Part shown: positions 8,147 to 17,504 of the stretch, piece after piece
Numbering within the stretch: the first letter of the stretch is position 1
How the letters are laid out: each line of letters starts with the position of its first letter
DNA from: Lachnospiraceae bacterium
Lineage (GTDB): Bacteria > Bacillota_A > Clostridia > Lachnospirales > Lachnospiraceae
Assembly (NCBI GenBank): GCA_009911175.1
Contig: QXWX01000004.1
Span: forward strand, 62,001-126,000
Direction of reading: 5' to 3'
DNA length: 64,000 nucleotides
The notes under the pieces: generated by a model
What the model saw: only the letters and a program-made list of their open reading frames with translations
Database searches by the model: none
What the model was told of the DNA's origin: nothing
Program-made: the position numbers and the translations under genes

Positions 8147-10310
8147 AACAGGCTCGCGCCGTCCGCGTAAGCCTCCCTCCCAGACGGCTCAGAAGTTCGT
8201 TTGTGATGGTCCCGCCCTGGTCTGCCAGGTCCGGGGCCGTCGCCTCCATACTGCCGTCCCAGCCGATGAACGTAGCCGTATCTCCCACGAAAATCCCATG
8301 TGCATCGGTAATGTCAACCATCAGCTGGTCCATGCAGATCCGGCCGATCACCGGCACTCTTTGTCCGCGGATCACCGCCTGAGTCCGGCCGCAGGAGAGA
8401 TTCCGGGGCAGTCCGTCTCCGTAGCCCAGTGGAAGCACTGCGATCCGGCTGTCCCGTTCTGCTGTAAATGCCCTTCCATAGCCCACACTTTCGCCTGTTC
8501 GGATCTTCCGGATCAGAACCACTTTGGATTTCAGGGAAAGCACCGGCCGCAGGTCCAATTCCAGCCTGGTCCGGTCGCCGGGAGCGCTCAATACCCCGTA
8601 CAGGGCAATCCCGGCCCGCACATAGTCACAGGGAAGCTCCGGATAATTCAAAAACCCGTAGCTGCTCTGGATATGCACCTTCGGAATGGCAATGCCTCTT
8701 TCCTTCAGCTTTTCCAGCAGCCCATAAAAGCTTCCGATCTGCTGCTTCGTAAACCGGACATCCTCTGCTTCCAGACTGTCGGCCGCACAGAGATGGGTAT
8801 AGATCCCGCAGACCTTCAGATATTTCATGGAAAACACATGGGCGATCCTGTCCGCCTCTCCCTTGCCGAAGCCCAGGCGGTGCATCCCCGTATCCACCTT
8901 CACATGCACCTTCACAGCTTTATGCTGCTGGTTCAAAAGCCGGGCATAGGGATAATCAATGAGGGTCTGCGTCAGGTCATATCTGCAGAGCTCTTTCGCC
9001 CTTTCCGGATCCGTATACCCCAGGATCAGGATTTCCCCGGAAATACCGAAGCGGCGCAGTCGGATCCCTTCCTCAACAGAGGCCACCGCAAAGGCGTTCA
9101 CCCCCATCCGGCTGACGCAGACCGCAGCCTCATACATACCATGACCGTAGGCCTCCGCCTTCATCACCGCCATCAGCTCACACCCCGGCCGCATGGCATT
9201 TCTGAATTCGTTTACATTGTGCCGCAGGCTGTCTTGATCCAGTTCGATCCATGCGCGGTCCTTCCCCCGCATAGCGGAACACCTTCCTCCTCTTTTCTTT
9301 TTTCCATACAAGGCGCCGCAGCATTCCGCGGCCAATATGCCGCATCCCACGGAAAGGGCGCTGACTGCCAGAAAATGCACCAGGCTGTTTTGGATCAGCA
9401 GGCTTTCCAGTCCGGTCAGCTTCGCCAGGAGCCGGACTCCTACGATCATCATGGGGTGGATGATATAGATCAGAAGCGCCCAGGTCCGGATCCTTTCCTT
9501 CCGGCTTCCCCGCCGGAACAGAAGCAGACGAAACAGAAAATACATACAGGGCAGCAAAAACAGATACATACTGTCGTGACGCTGGATGCCAAGCTCGCGG
9601 AGCAGCAGTCCTTCGCACGACATCAGCAGAAAGGAAACGCCCAGGCCTGCCCCGCAGATCTGTAGAGATAAGCTCTCCCCTCTGGCCGCTTCCTCCGCCG
9701 CCATTCCTCCCATCACCAAAAACACCGGTGCGAAGAAAATACCATTTCTCGTATAGTCTGTGATCTCGAAGAGATTTTGATAAAATACCGAGAGAATCGG
9801 AAGTTTTTCCGCGATCCCGTAATAGCTGTCTCCCAACAGTCCCGCGGCATAAAGGCCCAGGGTGACGATCAGCGCTTTTTTGAACCCCAGCCTCCTTACC
9901 GCATACCACGCGATCCCTGCGCCGAGCATAGAGGCCGGAAGATACCAGAGATGATACATGGTCCCGTCGAAGATCAGATCCTTGATCAGCTCCGGCAGAA
10001 AATGCTTCCCGGAAAAGTATCCGTTGTACAGATTCAGAGGCAGATAGACCGCAATCGAGATTCCATAGAGGACTGCCGTTTTTTTGAGAAATGCCCATAG
10101 CCTCCCGGCATCACGGGCGTATTGAGAGATCAGGAAAAATCCCGATGCCATCAGAAAAAAAGGCACTGCCACGCGGGCTATGACCCGAGTCAGGAAAAAG
10201 TCGCCCGTTTCGCTGCAGGAGGCCAGCGGGGAAGTGTGGATCGTGATCACCAGCAGCGCCGCCGCAAGCCTGAATTCATCAATTCCTGTATAAGCTGTTC
10301 TGTCATTCAT
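8127..10310 (-). CDS. vanT: Membrane-bound serine/alanine racemase VanT (VanG type)
   Basis: This 727-residue two-domain protein makes D-Ser for D-Ala-D-Ser wall precursors. Residues 1 to about 350 are an acyltransferase-3-like membrane domain with about 10 segments, including an HTSPL motif near residue 25. That domain is thought to handle L-Ser uptake. The C-terminal part is an alanine-racemase fold, with the PLP lysine in VMKAEAYGHGM, then HVKVDTGMHRLGF, the catalytic tyrosine region VGYGRAF, and RICMDQLMVD. I chose the ATG at 10310 after AGAAGAGACT. It overlaps the end of vanXY by 8 nt, so it is coupled to it. The fusion is diagnostic of vanC/E/G-type clusters. Confidence 0.93.
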   Translation of the reverse strand: MNDRTAYTGIDEFRLAAALLVITIHTSPLASCSETGDFFLTRVIARVAVPFFLMASGFFLISQYARDAGRLWAFLKKTAVLYGISIAVYLPLNLYNGYFSGKHFLPELIKDLIFDGTMYHLWYLPASMLGAGIAWYAVRRLGFKKALIVTLGLYAAGLLGDSYYGIAEKLPILSVFYQNLFEITDYTRNGIFFAPVFLVMGGMAAEEAARGESLSLQICGAGLGVSFLLMSCEGLLLRELGIQRHDSMYLFLLPCMYFLFRLLLFRRGSRKERIRTWALLIYIIHPMMIVGVRLLAKLTGLESLLIQNSLVHFLAVSALSVGCGILAAECCGALYGKKKRGGRCSAMRGKDRAWIELDQDSLRHNVNEFRNAMRPGCELMAVMKAEAYGHGMYEAAVCVSRMGVNAFAVASVEEGIRLRRFGISGEILILGYTDPERAKELCRYDLTQTLIDYPYARLLNQQHKAVKVHVKVDTGMHRLGFGKGEADRIAHVFSMKYLKVCGIYTHLCAADSLEAEDVRFTKQQIGSFYGLLEKLKERGIAIPKVHIQSSYGFLNYPELPCDYVRAGIALYGVLSAPGDRTRLELDLRPVLSLKSKVVLIRKIRTGESVGYGRAFTAERDSRIAVLPLGYGDGLPRNLSCGRTQAVIRGQRVPVIGRICMDQLMVDITDAHGIFVGDTATFIGWDGSMEATAPDLADQGGTITNELLSRLGGRLTRTARACFRTYTF

Positions 10311-11115
10311 AGTCTCTTCTCCATCTGCCTGTCGGGCCAGCCTGTATCGTAAACCCATAGCTCTGCTGACATCGCCGGGTCACAATAAATCCGTCCACAT
10401 TATTGCCGGATATCATGTAGAGCGAATCCTCGGGCAGTGTGATCGCGGTCGTGCCTGTTTGAAATGCCTCTGTATAAAACACCTCCGTCACCTGACTGCC
10501 CTTTGTCCACCGCAGCGGGCTTTTGCAGGAGAATTGTTTGATCCATGCCATATATTCCTCCAGCGTCAGTCCGTATTCACTCATGATCTCGGAATGTGGA
10601 TACCCCACATACCGGAAATGCCATGGCTCATGACCGATTCCCGTGATCTCTTCCTTCCCCTTCGGGTAGCGCTCGACAAAGCCGTACGCCGGAGCAGTTC
10701 TTCGGAATCTGTCACAGATTCCCTCATAAGGAAATTCCGGGCAGATAAAATCAATGACCTCCTGCTTTAAGCCCAGATCAATCGCCAAGCCGGTCTGATG
10801 TTCGCTGTGGTTGGGAACCGCCACATATTTTCGGGTGTATTCCTCTCCGTTCTCCCGCAGGGAGGATTGAAAAATCTCAGTCTGTTCCTCTGCGGAACGG
10901 TATCCGCTCACCGGGACGATGCTGTCCCGGCAATGGAGCTTGTCAAAGATCAGGTGGAGGATATACACCGCCTCCCGCATCAGAAGGATGTCCGGATATT
11001 GTACGTTCACGGGCAGAAGCCTCTCCTCCCCGTTTTCCCGCAGGGGATGATCCGCATTGACCAGAAGCAGGCTTCCCTGATATATTTTTTCATCCGATAA
11101 TTTCAGATTCATCAT
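10303..11115 (-). CDS. vanXY: D,D-dipeptidase/D,D-carboxypeptidase VanXY (VanG type)
   Basis: This zinc peptidase of 270 residues hydrolyses D-Ala-D-Ala and removes terminal D-Ala from pentapeptides, so that only D-Ser-ending precursors remain. The VanX/VanY metal motifs are SEHQTGLAIDL (H106, D113) and GHEPWHFRYV (catalytic E163, ligand H166). A C-terminal extension of about 70 residues follows the catalytic fold. No signal peptide is seen, so it is cytoplasmic. The start overlaps the vanG stop by 4 nt. Confidence 0.92.
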   Translation of the reverse strand: MMNLKLSDEKIYQGSLLLVNADHPLRENGEERLLPVNVQYPDILLMREAVYILHLIFDKLHCRDSIVPVSGYRSAEEQTEIFQSSLRENGEEYTRKYVAVPNHSEHQTGLAIDLGLKQEVIDFICPEFPYEGICDRFRRTAPAYGFVERYPKGKEEITGIGHEPWHFRYVGYPHSEIMSEYGLTLEEYMAWIKQFSCKSPLRWTKGSQVTEVFYTEAFQTGTTAITLPEDSLYMISGNNVDGFIVTRRCQQSYGFTIQAGPTGRWRRDYE

Positions 11116-12155
11116 AGGTACAATCCCAGCAGCCTGTCCAAAAGTTCTCCAAAGTTCAGGCCGATTCCTTTCATCATATTTGGGTAACGGCTGTGGGAGG
11201 TGAATCCGGGAATGGTATTCACTTCGTTAAAAACGATCTCCCCTGCCGTATTTATGAACATATCCACTCTGGCAAATCCGGAGCAGCCCAGTGCCCTGTA
11301 AATGGTTTTTGCCGTTTCCTGAATCCGCCTTTCCATCTCTTCATCCACCCTGGCCGGCATATGGATTCTGGAGGTCTTTAGCGTATATTTTTCCGTATAG
11401 TCGAAAAATCCGTCTGCCAGTTCGATCTCGTCCACTCTTCCCACGAGCAGCTCCTCTGTTCCCAGCACTGCGCAACCTACCTCAAAGCCATCGATATTTT
11501 CCTCGATCACAGCCTTGTCATCATGCTCCAGGGCAAGCCTGACCGCCGGTTCCAATTCTCTTTCCTCATAGATCTTCGAAATCCCGAAGGAGGATCCCGC
11601 CCTGGCCGGTTTGATAAAAAGAGGATATCTCAGGTTTTTCGTCTTTTTTTCCGGCTTTTCCATCTCCCACCGTTCAACGGTCACCGAGCCTGGAACTGCG
11701 ATCCCCGCCGCCTCTACAACCCGGTGAGCCAGATCCTTGTCCATGCAGACCGCAGAGGATAAGGTATCACAGCCTACAACCGGGATACCTGAGAGTTCAA
11801 ACAGCCCCTGCACCGTTCCGTCCTCCCCGTTCTTTCCGTGCAGCACAGGAAATGCCAGGTCCAGACGGACCATCCGATTTCCCTCTGGCCGCAGCTCGAT
11901 CAAGGCGGATTTGGTCCGGTCCTGGGAAACTGCCGCAGGGATGAGATGATCCGCATCTTCATACCAGGTATCCTTTTGAATCCGTTCCAGGTCTCCCTCG
12001 TACCGATACCAGTCTCCCTGCCTGGTGATCCCGATCCGGATCACCTCATATTTTTCCAGATTCAGGTTCGCCAGCACCGAACACGCGGACTGCAGCGACA
12101 CCTCATATTCTGTTGAGCATCCTCCAAAAATAACTGCGATTCTCTTCTTATCCAT
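11112..12155 (-). CDS. vanG: D-alanine--D-serine ligase VanG type
   Basis: This is an ATP-grasp ligase of 347 residues. It begins MDKKRIAVIFGGCSTEYEVS, with HGKNGEDGTVQG near residue 100, the ATP site IKPARAGSSFGISK and the C-terminal FNEVNTIPGFTSHSRYP. The omega-loop reads DYTEKYTLKTS. The EKY there, rather than the histidine-containing loop of VanA/VanB, points to D-Ala or D-Ser and not D-lactate as acceptor. The linked vanT and vanXY favour D-Ser. The ribosome site is AGGAGGAGAATCAAT. A 331-bp regulatory gap separates it from vanS. Confidence 0.92.
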   Translation of the reverse strand: MDKKRIAVIFGGCSTEYEVSLQSACSVLANLNLEKYEVIRIGITRQGDWYRYEGDLERIQKDTWYEDADHLIPAAVSQDRTKSALIELRPEGNRMVRLDLAFPVLHGKNGEDGTVQGLFELSGIPVVGCDTLSSAVCMDKDLAHRVVEAAGIAVPGSVTVERWEMEKPEKKTKNLRYPLFIKPARAGSSFGISKIYEERELEPAVRLALEHDDKAVIEENIDGFEVGCAVLGTEELLVGRVDEIELADGFFDYTEKYTLKTSRIHMPARVDEEMERRIQETAKTIYRALGCSGFARVDMFINTAGEIVFNEVNTIPGFTSHSRYPNMMKGIGLNFGELLDRLLGLYL

Positions 12156-12287
12156 ATTGATTCTCCTCCTGTAATGATTCCGTCAGTGCCAAAGCCCACA
12201 TAAGAGAAAACTGCCATAAGCGCTGCACCGTCCGCAACCGCAAAGCGGCGGATTTTCTTAATGCTGAATGCTGTGCCTTCAATACAA

Positions 12288-12401
12288 AACAGCAATCTTT
12301 GTTCTGACACAAGTATTGTATCAAATAAAGATTGCTGTTTTTTCTGTTTATTCTTAAGGTTTTCCTACTTTTTCATACGTAAATTCTTATGATTTTCTTA
12401 A
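12288..12401 (-). promoter_or_regulatory. Probable VanR-controlled promoter region of vanG-vanXY-vanT
   Basis: The 331-bp gap between vanS and vanG has no convincing gene. On the minus strand it holds three (T/A)TAAGAA boxes at 12401-12395, 12390-12384 and 12357-12351. The first two are 11 bp apart, as expected for an OmpR-type regulator. A TACAAT -10 box is at 12320-12315 without a good -35, the usual form of an activated promoter. The -10 box lies in the loop of a perfect 13-bp inverted repeat (12288-12300 and 12327-12339). Confidence 0.45.
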
Positions 12402-12486
12402 CAGGCAGAAACACCAAAACGGAGCTTCCATTTGCATCCTGTCAGTTTAGATATGGAACGCCTGCCCACTCCTCATACATTGGTAT

Positions 12487-13656
12487 TCAGATTTTACCGC
12501 ATGGAAGCGTCACTTCAAATTCAATCCTCTCGTCCTCGCTCCTGGCCATGATCGTCCCCTGGTGCAGCTCCACGATTTCCTTTGCAATGGCAAGTCCCAG
12601 ACCGGCGCCGCCGCTTCGGGAACTCCGCGCGGAATCAAGCCGGTAGAACTGCTCGAAGATCCTCTCCAGCTTTTCCTTCGGGATCGTATTGCCCCGGTTT
12701 GAAAACCGGATCTTCATATCATCCCCTTCCCGCGCGGCGCCTATCCGGATCGTACCGCCCTCAAAGCTGTAGTTGACCGCATTTCTCAAAAGGTTGTCCA
12801 GGACGCGCTGCATCTGATCGACATCGCATCTCAGCGTCATATCCCGTTCCATCTCCAGGCTGCACGTCAGATTTTTCTCCGACAGCATGGGCTGAAATTC
12901 ATAAGTCAGCTGTTCCAGAAGGCGGGTCAGGTTCACGCTGCTGTATTCCAATGTAATACTGGAAAGACTGAACCGAGTGATCTCAAAGAACTCATTGATC
13001 AGGTCCTCCAGGCGCTCCGCCTTTTCCAGGGAAATGGACAGATACTTTTCCCGCAGTTCCTCGGATATCTTCCTTTCATCCCTCAGAAGGGTCAGGTATC
13101 CGATCACAGAGGTCAGCGGCGTTTTCAGATCATGGGCCAGATAGACCACCAGATCATTTTTCCGCTGCTCCGCAACCGCCGCCTCTGACTTGCGCTGTTC
13201 CAGCGTGTGCCGGATATAATTGATCTTCCGCTCCGTCAGAGACAGCTCCGGAGACAGGATGACTTCCCCCGGATTTTCCTCGATCAGGGCGTCAATGCCC
13301 CGGTTGATCTCGTAAAAATATTTCGTAAAATTCCTTAAATAGATCCACATGCTGACCAGAAATACAGCAAACAGCCCCATGAGCCAAAACCATTCCAGGC
13401 GGTTCCTGAAGATCAGCTGATAGGCCTCCAGTGCCCGATCATAATCGTGGTAAATAAAACGGTTCAGAATCCCGACCATAAAGTTCGCAAACCGTCCAAA
13501 CAAAAAAAGATCGCTGAAAATTAAAAGCAGAACCGCATCTGTTATCAAAAGCAGGATCGTGCGCAGAAACAGCGTAGTCCGCAGCTGCCTGTAGCGACCA
13601 TCGTGTTGGTATCTTTCTTTTTTATTTTTTTGCCGCTTCCCTTTTTTCCTATTCAA
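12487..13656 (-). CDS. vanS: Sensor histidine kinase VanS
   Basis: This is a membrane sensor of about 389 residues. Two hydrophobic segments near the N-terminus flank a short outer loop. Then come a HAMP-like linker, the H-box VVYLAHDLKTPLTSVIGYL, the N-box LLRNAVNYSFEGG and the G-box GGAGLGLAIAKEI. In this family it phosphorylates VanR in response to glycopeptides. The TTG at 13656 (TTGAATAG) is proposed as start, overlapping the vanR stop by 8 nt. Another TTG at 13689 is possible. No upstream ATG exists in the frame. Confidence 0.88.
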   Translation of the reverse strand: MNRKKGKRQKNKKERYQHDGRYRQLRTTLFLRTILLLITDAVLLLIFSDLFLFGRFANFMVGILNRFIYHDYDRALEAYQLIFRNRLEWFWLMGLFAVFLVSMWIYLRNFTKYFYEINRGIDALIEENPGEVILSPELSLTERKINYIRHTLEQRKSEAAVAEQRKNDLVVYLAHDLKTPLTSVIGYLTLLRDERKISEELREKYLSISLEKAERLEDLINEFFEITRFSLSSITLEYSSVNLTRLLEQLTYEFQPMLSEKNLTCSLEMERDMTLRCDVDQMQRVLDNLLRNAVNYSFEGGTIRIGAAREGDDMKIRFSNRGNTIPKEKLERIFEQFYRLDSARSSRSGGAGLGLAIAKEIVELHQGTIMARSEDERIEFEVTLPCGKI

Positions 13657-14356
13657 CCGTATACCCCACTCCCCACACTGTTTTAACAAATTTCGGATGT
13701 CTCGCAGGCTCCTTCAGTTTTTCCCGCAGCCTCCCGATATGTGCCATCACGGTATTGTTATTGTCAATATACTTTTCGCCCCAGACATTCTCAAACAGTT
13801 CCTCTGAGGAGATCACGCTCCCCCTGTGCTCGCACAGATACCAGAGAATGGAAAATTCCATGGGCGTCAATGCGATCTCTTTTCCGAAAAGCGTGCACTT
13901 GTGGGTATTTTTATTGATCGTCAGCCCCCGAATATCATATTCTTCCGTCAAATGAGCCGCTTCTTCCCCCGAATTGCCGCCATGGTTATACTGCACATAC
14001 CGGCGGATCTGTGTCTTGACTCTCGCTACCACCTCCAGCGGATTAAAGGGCTTGGTAATATAGTCATCCGCCCCAATGGTCAGCCCCATGATCTTGTCCA
14101 TATCCTCCCCGCGGGCCGTCAGCATGATGATGGGGTAAAAATGCTTCTCCCGGATTTTCTGGCAGATCCGGAATCCGTCAATATCCGGCAGCATCACGTC
14201 CAAGATCGCCAGATCAAACGGCACAGTCTCGACATATTTCAAAGCCTCGATCCCATTGTAGCATTTCCAGACCGTATATCCGTCATTCTGAAGGCAGACC
14301 TCGATCAGATCCGCAATCTCTTTCTCATCATCCACAATCAGAATCTTTCCGTCCAT
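13649..14356 (-). CDS. vanR: Response regulator VanR, OmpR/PhoB family
   Basis: This transcription factor of 235 residues has a receiver domain (acidic pocket VDDEKE, phospho-acceptor D53 in LAILDVMLPDIDGF, switch K in ADDYITKPF). Its C-terminal winged helix ends VWGVGYTVE, the standard OmpR-type finish. It should activate the vanG promoter at about 12.3 kb when phosphorylated by VanS. It starts only 15 bp after the spoIIM stop, so no separate promoter fits in the gap. Transcription may come from within or upstream of spoIIM. Confidence 0.92.
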   Translation of the reverse strand: MDGKILIVDDEKEIADLIEVCLQNDGYTVWKCYNGIEALKYVETVPFDLAILDVMLPDIDGFRICQKIREKHFYPIIMLTARGEDMDKIMGLTIGADDYITKPFNPLEVVARVKTQIRRYVQYNHGGNSGEEAAHLTEEYDIRGLTINKNTHKCTLFGKEIALTPMEFSILWYLCEHRGSVISSEELFENVWGEKYIDNNNTVMAHIGRLREKLKEPARHPKFVKTVWGVGYTVE

Positions 14357-14371
14357 ATCCGTTTCCTCTTT

Positions 14372-14911
14372 CTATACGATTCCCAAAAAGGCCTTCATCC
14401 ATATCGGATTGACATACGCCTCCATAACCAGCCCCATCAATACCATCAGCGCTACAAACACGGTTTTCTGCTTATTCCACCGATTCCGGGGATACATCCA
14501 GCAATACCAGAGCACCACGATACAGGCAGGGATATAACACAGGAACTGGGGCAGGATCCCTACAACACACAGGATGATCCCTTTCACTCCCATCCCCACC
14601 ACAGCCATGGTCAGCAGCATCCCGCTGGAAAAGCCCGTCCAAAGCAGGAAAGCCGCCGCTCCTAATTTTCTCAGCTTGGTAAAGGCCATGCCCGCAAGCA
14701 GCAGCGCTGGGAACAGGCGCACCCGTACCAGATAAAGCATATATTCCCCGGCAATGATCTCCACCGCCGCATACTGTCTCAGGAAATACGTGCTGAAAAT
14801 GCCCGGCTCCGCAATATACTGCTTTACGATAAAGTTTACATATAAGATCCCCAGCAGAAACCCCGGCAAAAAAAAGGCCAGCATCTGCTTCTTTGAATGA
14901 AGTATCCTCAC
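14372..14911 (-). CDS. spoIIM: SpoIIM-like membrane protein
   Basis: This is an integral membrane protein of 179 residues with about five hydrophobic segments. Examples are MLAFFLPGFLLGILYVNFIV near the start and a final block ending LMGLVMEAYVNPIW. Size and layout match the SpoIIM/DUF95 family, which acts in forespore engulfment. I prefer a GTG at 14911 with GGGAGG 5-6 nt upstream over an ATG at 14986 that lacks a ribosome site. It stands between a NUDIX gene and vanR. The NUDIX-spoIIM pair probably is the ancestral neighbour set and the van genes were added behind it (inference). Confidence 0.72.
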   Translation of the reverse strand: MRILHSKKQMLAFFLPGFLLGILYVNFIVKQYIAEPGIFSTYFLRQYAAVEIIAGEYMLYLVRVRLFPALLLAGMAFTKLRKLGAAAFLLWTGFSSGMLLTMAVVGMGVKGIILCVVGILPQFLCYIPACIVVLWYCWMYPRNRWNKQKTVFVALMVLMGLVMEAYVNPIWMKAFLGIV

Positions 14912-15017
14912 ACCGTTTCCTCCCATCGTCCCGATGCTGTGATAATCCACAGCCTCATGGCCGCAGAGTATCGCTCGATACTTCATTATATGCCGGTCAT
15001 AATTCCTCCATGCCTGT

Positions 15018-15135
15018 TATCTGTAACGTATTATGCCTGTTGAAATTAACCTGACAGTAAGGGGCTTGATGTCTGAAACCGCTGTTTCATCGGTCAGATG
15101 CCCCGCAGCAGGCGCAAGGCGCCGTAAATCGTAAC
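15018..15135. repeat. Family 1 repeat element, copy b
   Basis: This intergenic element is bounded by CTGTAACG and CGTAAC. It aligns along its whole length with the copy at 47607-47726. Shared blocks are CTGTAACG, GGCTnGATG, AAACCGCT, GATGCC, GGCGCAAG and CCGT-AAT-GTAAC. Both copies lie behind a minus-strand gene in the same orientation. It contains no ORF. Confidence 0.7.
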
Positions 15136-15145
15136 CAAGTTCCTC

Positions 15146-15685
15146 TCAGTCGGTATATTTCGCCGCATATGCCAGCAGCGATGACACGGTCTTGCCGTCC
15201 TCGATCTCTCCGGAAAAGATCTTTTCTTTCAGTTCTTCGATCGAATAGGCTTTCAGATCAATGAACTCATCCTCGTCCAGATGCTGCTTGGAGGGAATCA
15301 GGTTCCTTGCCACATAAACCTCAATCCGTTCATTGCAGAATGCCACGGTCGTCCGGATCGTGATCAGCCATTCCAGATTTTCACAGCGGAATCCGGTCTC
15401 TTCTTCCAGTTCCCGGCCTGCGCATACGATCCCCGGTTCTTCCTCTGCATCCAGCGCTCCTGCCGGGATCTCCAACGTATACCGGTCCAGCGCGTTCCGG
15501 TATTGTCTGACCATCAGGATCTTCCCGTCCTCCGTTATCGGCACAACGGCCGCCGCCCCTTTATGCCTGATAAAATCCCACAGCGCCGTATGGGTTCCGT
15601 TGATCTCCATTGTATCCTGGTAAAAATCAAGGATCGTGCCTTGAAACTTCAATTCTCTTTTGATTCGTTTGATCTGTTCACTCAT
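15146..15685 (-). CDS. NUDIX hydrolase, ADP-ribose pyrophosphatase type
   Basis: This is a cytosolic pyrophosphatase of 179 residues that probably splits ADP-ribose or a similar nucleoside diphosphate. The Nudix box is seen as GALDAEEEPGIVCAGRELEEETGF, spanning about residues 90-115, with all of its catalytic glutamates. The ATG at 15685 (MSEQIKRIKREL) was chosen. It has AGGAG upstream, and the longer frame to 15868 is unlike the family. It lies just downstream of rny and upstream of spoIIM. Confidence 0.88.
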   Translation of the reverse strand: MSEQIKRIKRELKFQGTILDFYQDTMEINGTHTALWDFIRHKGAAAVVPITEDGKILMVRQYRNALDRYTLEIPAGALDAEEEPGIVCAGRELEEETGFRCENLEWLITIRTTVAFCNERIEVYVARNLIPSKQHLDEDEFIDLKAYSIEELKEKIFSGEIEDGKTVSSLLAYAAKYTD

Positions 15686-15870
15686 CACTGTCCTGCTCCT
15701 GTTTTCACTGTTGTCCGAAGGAATCTTCCGCCTGCGGCAGCCGCATGGCGACATCTGCTTTTTGCATTGCGGTTTGTCCTTCCCGACAGCCTTTTTTGCA
15801 TACGATGTATTAAAGAAAAGCCCCTGTCTTTCGACAAGGGCTGTACTTTCATAAGCCGGTTTGATCACTG

Positions 15871-17424
15871 TTACTTCGCATAATCTGTTACCCGCGATTC
15901 GCGGATCACATTTACCTTAATCTGACCCGGATATTCCAATTCATATTCAATCTGCTTTGCAATATCCCTGGCCATAAGTACCATATCATCATCCGATACC
16001 TGCTCCGGAACTACCATAACTCGAATCTCTCTACCTGCCTGAATAGCAAAAGACTTATCCACACCCTTAAAATGATTGGTGATCTCTTCTAATTGTTTTA
16101 ATCTGTTTGTGTATGTCTCGATGGTCTCTCTTCTGGCTCCCGGCCTTGCCGCTGAAATGGTATCAGCCGCCTGGATCACACACGCGATCAGGCTCTGCGG
16201 CTCTACGTCTCCATGGTGGGATTCCACCACATTGATCACGGTCGGGGATTCCTTATACTTCCTGCAGAGATCCACGCCAATCTGGATATGCGATCCCTCC
16301 ACATCGTGGTCGATCGATTTCCCGATGTCATGTAAAAGACCTGCGCGCTTGGCCATGCGCACATCCAAACCGATCTCGCCTGCCAGCAGACCGGAAAGCT
16401 GTGCCACCTCAATGGAATGCCGCAATGCGTTCTGCCCGTAGCTTGTACGGAACTTCATGCGTCCCAGCAGACGGATCAACTCCGGATGGATCCCCGGCAC
16501 ACCAACCTCTAAGGCTGCCGCTTCTCCTTCTTCCCGGATCATCACATCCACTTCCTTCTGCGCTTTCTCCACCATCTCCTCAATCCTTGCCGGATGGATA
16601 CGCCCATCCACGATCAGACGTTCAAGGGCAATCCTTGCAACCTCTCTTCGGATCGGATCAAATCCGGATAATACAACAGCTTCCGGTGTGTCATCAATGA
16701 TCAGTTCTACACCGGTCAGTGTCTCGAGGGTACGGATATTCCGCCCCTCCCTTCCGATGATCCTTCCTTTCATCTCATCGCTTGGAAGCTGTACAACGGA
16801 GATTGTGGTCTCGGCCACATGATCTACCGCGCATCTCTGGATCGCATTGACCACATACTCCCGGGCTCTCTTGTCCGCGTCTTCCTTGGCCTGCAGCTCC
16901 AGATCCCTGACCATCTTGGCTGTGTCATGCTTCACGTCATCTTCAACAGTTTTCAACAGATATTCTTTTGCTTGTTCGGAGGTAAGTCCTGAGATTCTTT
17001 CAAGTTCCTGTACTCTCTTTTGTTCGAGCTCTTCCACTTTGATCTCTCTCTGCTTCAGTTGCTCTTCCCGCGCTGTAAATTTTGCTTCGCGATGTTCCAT
17101 TGCATCGGCACGTTTATCGACAGACTCTTCCTTCGCCAGCACACGCTTCTCATAGCGCTGCAATTCGTTCCGTCTCTCCTTCGTCTCCTTCTCAAGGTCA
17201 TTCTTCGTCTTAATAGACTCTTCCTTGACCTCTAAAAGAGCTTCCTTCTTCGCTGCTTCAGCAGTTTTCACGGCATCGTCTATAATCTCTCTCGCCCTGG
17301 TCTCCGCATTCCCGATCTTCGAGTCCGCGTCATTCTTCAGCTTGGAGACTGTGGCAAAATATGTGACTATGCCTGCTATCAACGCGAGGGCTACAGCAAT
17401 AACAATACACCATTGTATTGGCAC
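15871..17424 (-). CDS. rny: Ribonuclease Y
   Basis: This membrane-anchored endoribonuclease of 517 residues starts mRNA decay in Firmicutes. An N-terminal membrane helix (about residues 4-24) is followed by a long charged coiled coil to about 200. The KH domain comes next ([20 protein letters not shown]), then the HD domain with [18 protein letters not shown]. The start is a GTG, preceded by GGAGGTGCTCCT. Its place after recA-recX is usual for Clostridia. Confidence 0.97.
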   Translation of the reverse strand: MPIQWCIVIAVALALIAGIVTYFATVSKLKNDADSKIGNAETRAREIIDDAVKTAEAAKKEALLEVKEESIKTKNDLEKETKERRNELQRYEKRVLAKEESVDKRADAMEHREAKFTAREEQLKQREIKVEELEQKRVQELERISGLTSEQAKEYLLKTVEDDVKHDTAKMVRDLELQAKEDADKRAREYVVNAIQRCAVDHVAETTISVVQLPSDEMKGRIIGREGRNIRTLETLTGVELIIDDTPEAVVLSGFDPIRREVARIALERLIVDGRIHPARIEEMVEKAQKEVDVMIREEGEAAALEVGVPGIHPELIRLLGRMKFRTSYGQNALRHSIEVAQLSGLLAGEIGLDVRMAKRAGLLHDIGKSIDHDVEGSHIQIGVDLCRKYKESPTVINVVESHHGDVEPQSLIACVIQAADTISAARPGARRETIETYTNRLKQLEEITNHFKGVDKSFAIQAGREIRVMVVPEQVSDDDMVLMARDIAKQIEYELEYPGQIKVNVIRESRVTDYAK

Positions 17425-17504
17425 AGGAGCACCTCCTTATTTAATTTTCATTGTACATTTAAAGCAATACAACAGTTAAATTTTATACTGTTTTCACAAC
17501 TCTG

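Noticed and set aside
8010..9665. 551-codon frame on the plus strand
   Set aside because: It lies opposite vanT, is rich in P, H, Q and S, and has no domain. It is an antisense shadow of a real gene.
12062..12310. 82-codon GTG frame in front of vanG, considered as a VanU-like gene or leader peptide
   Set aside because: It starts inside the promoter hairpin, runs into vanG in another frame and does not resemble a small regulator.
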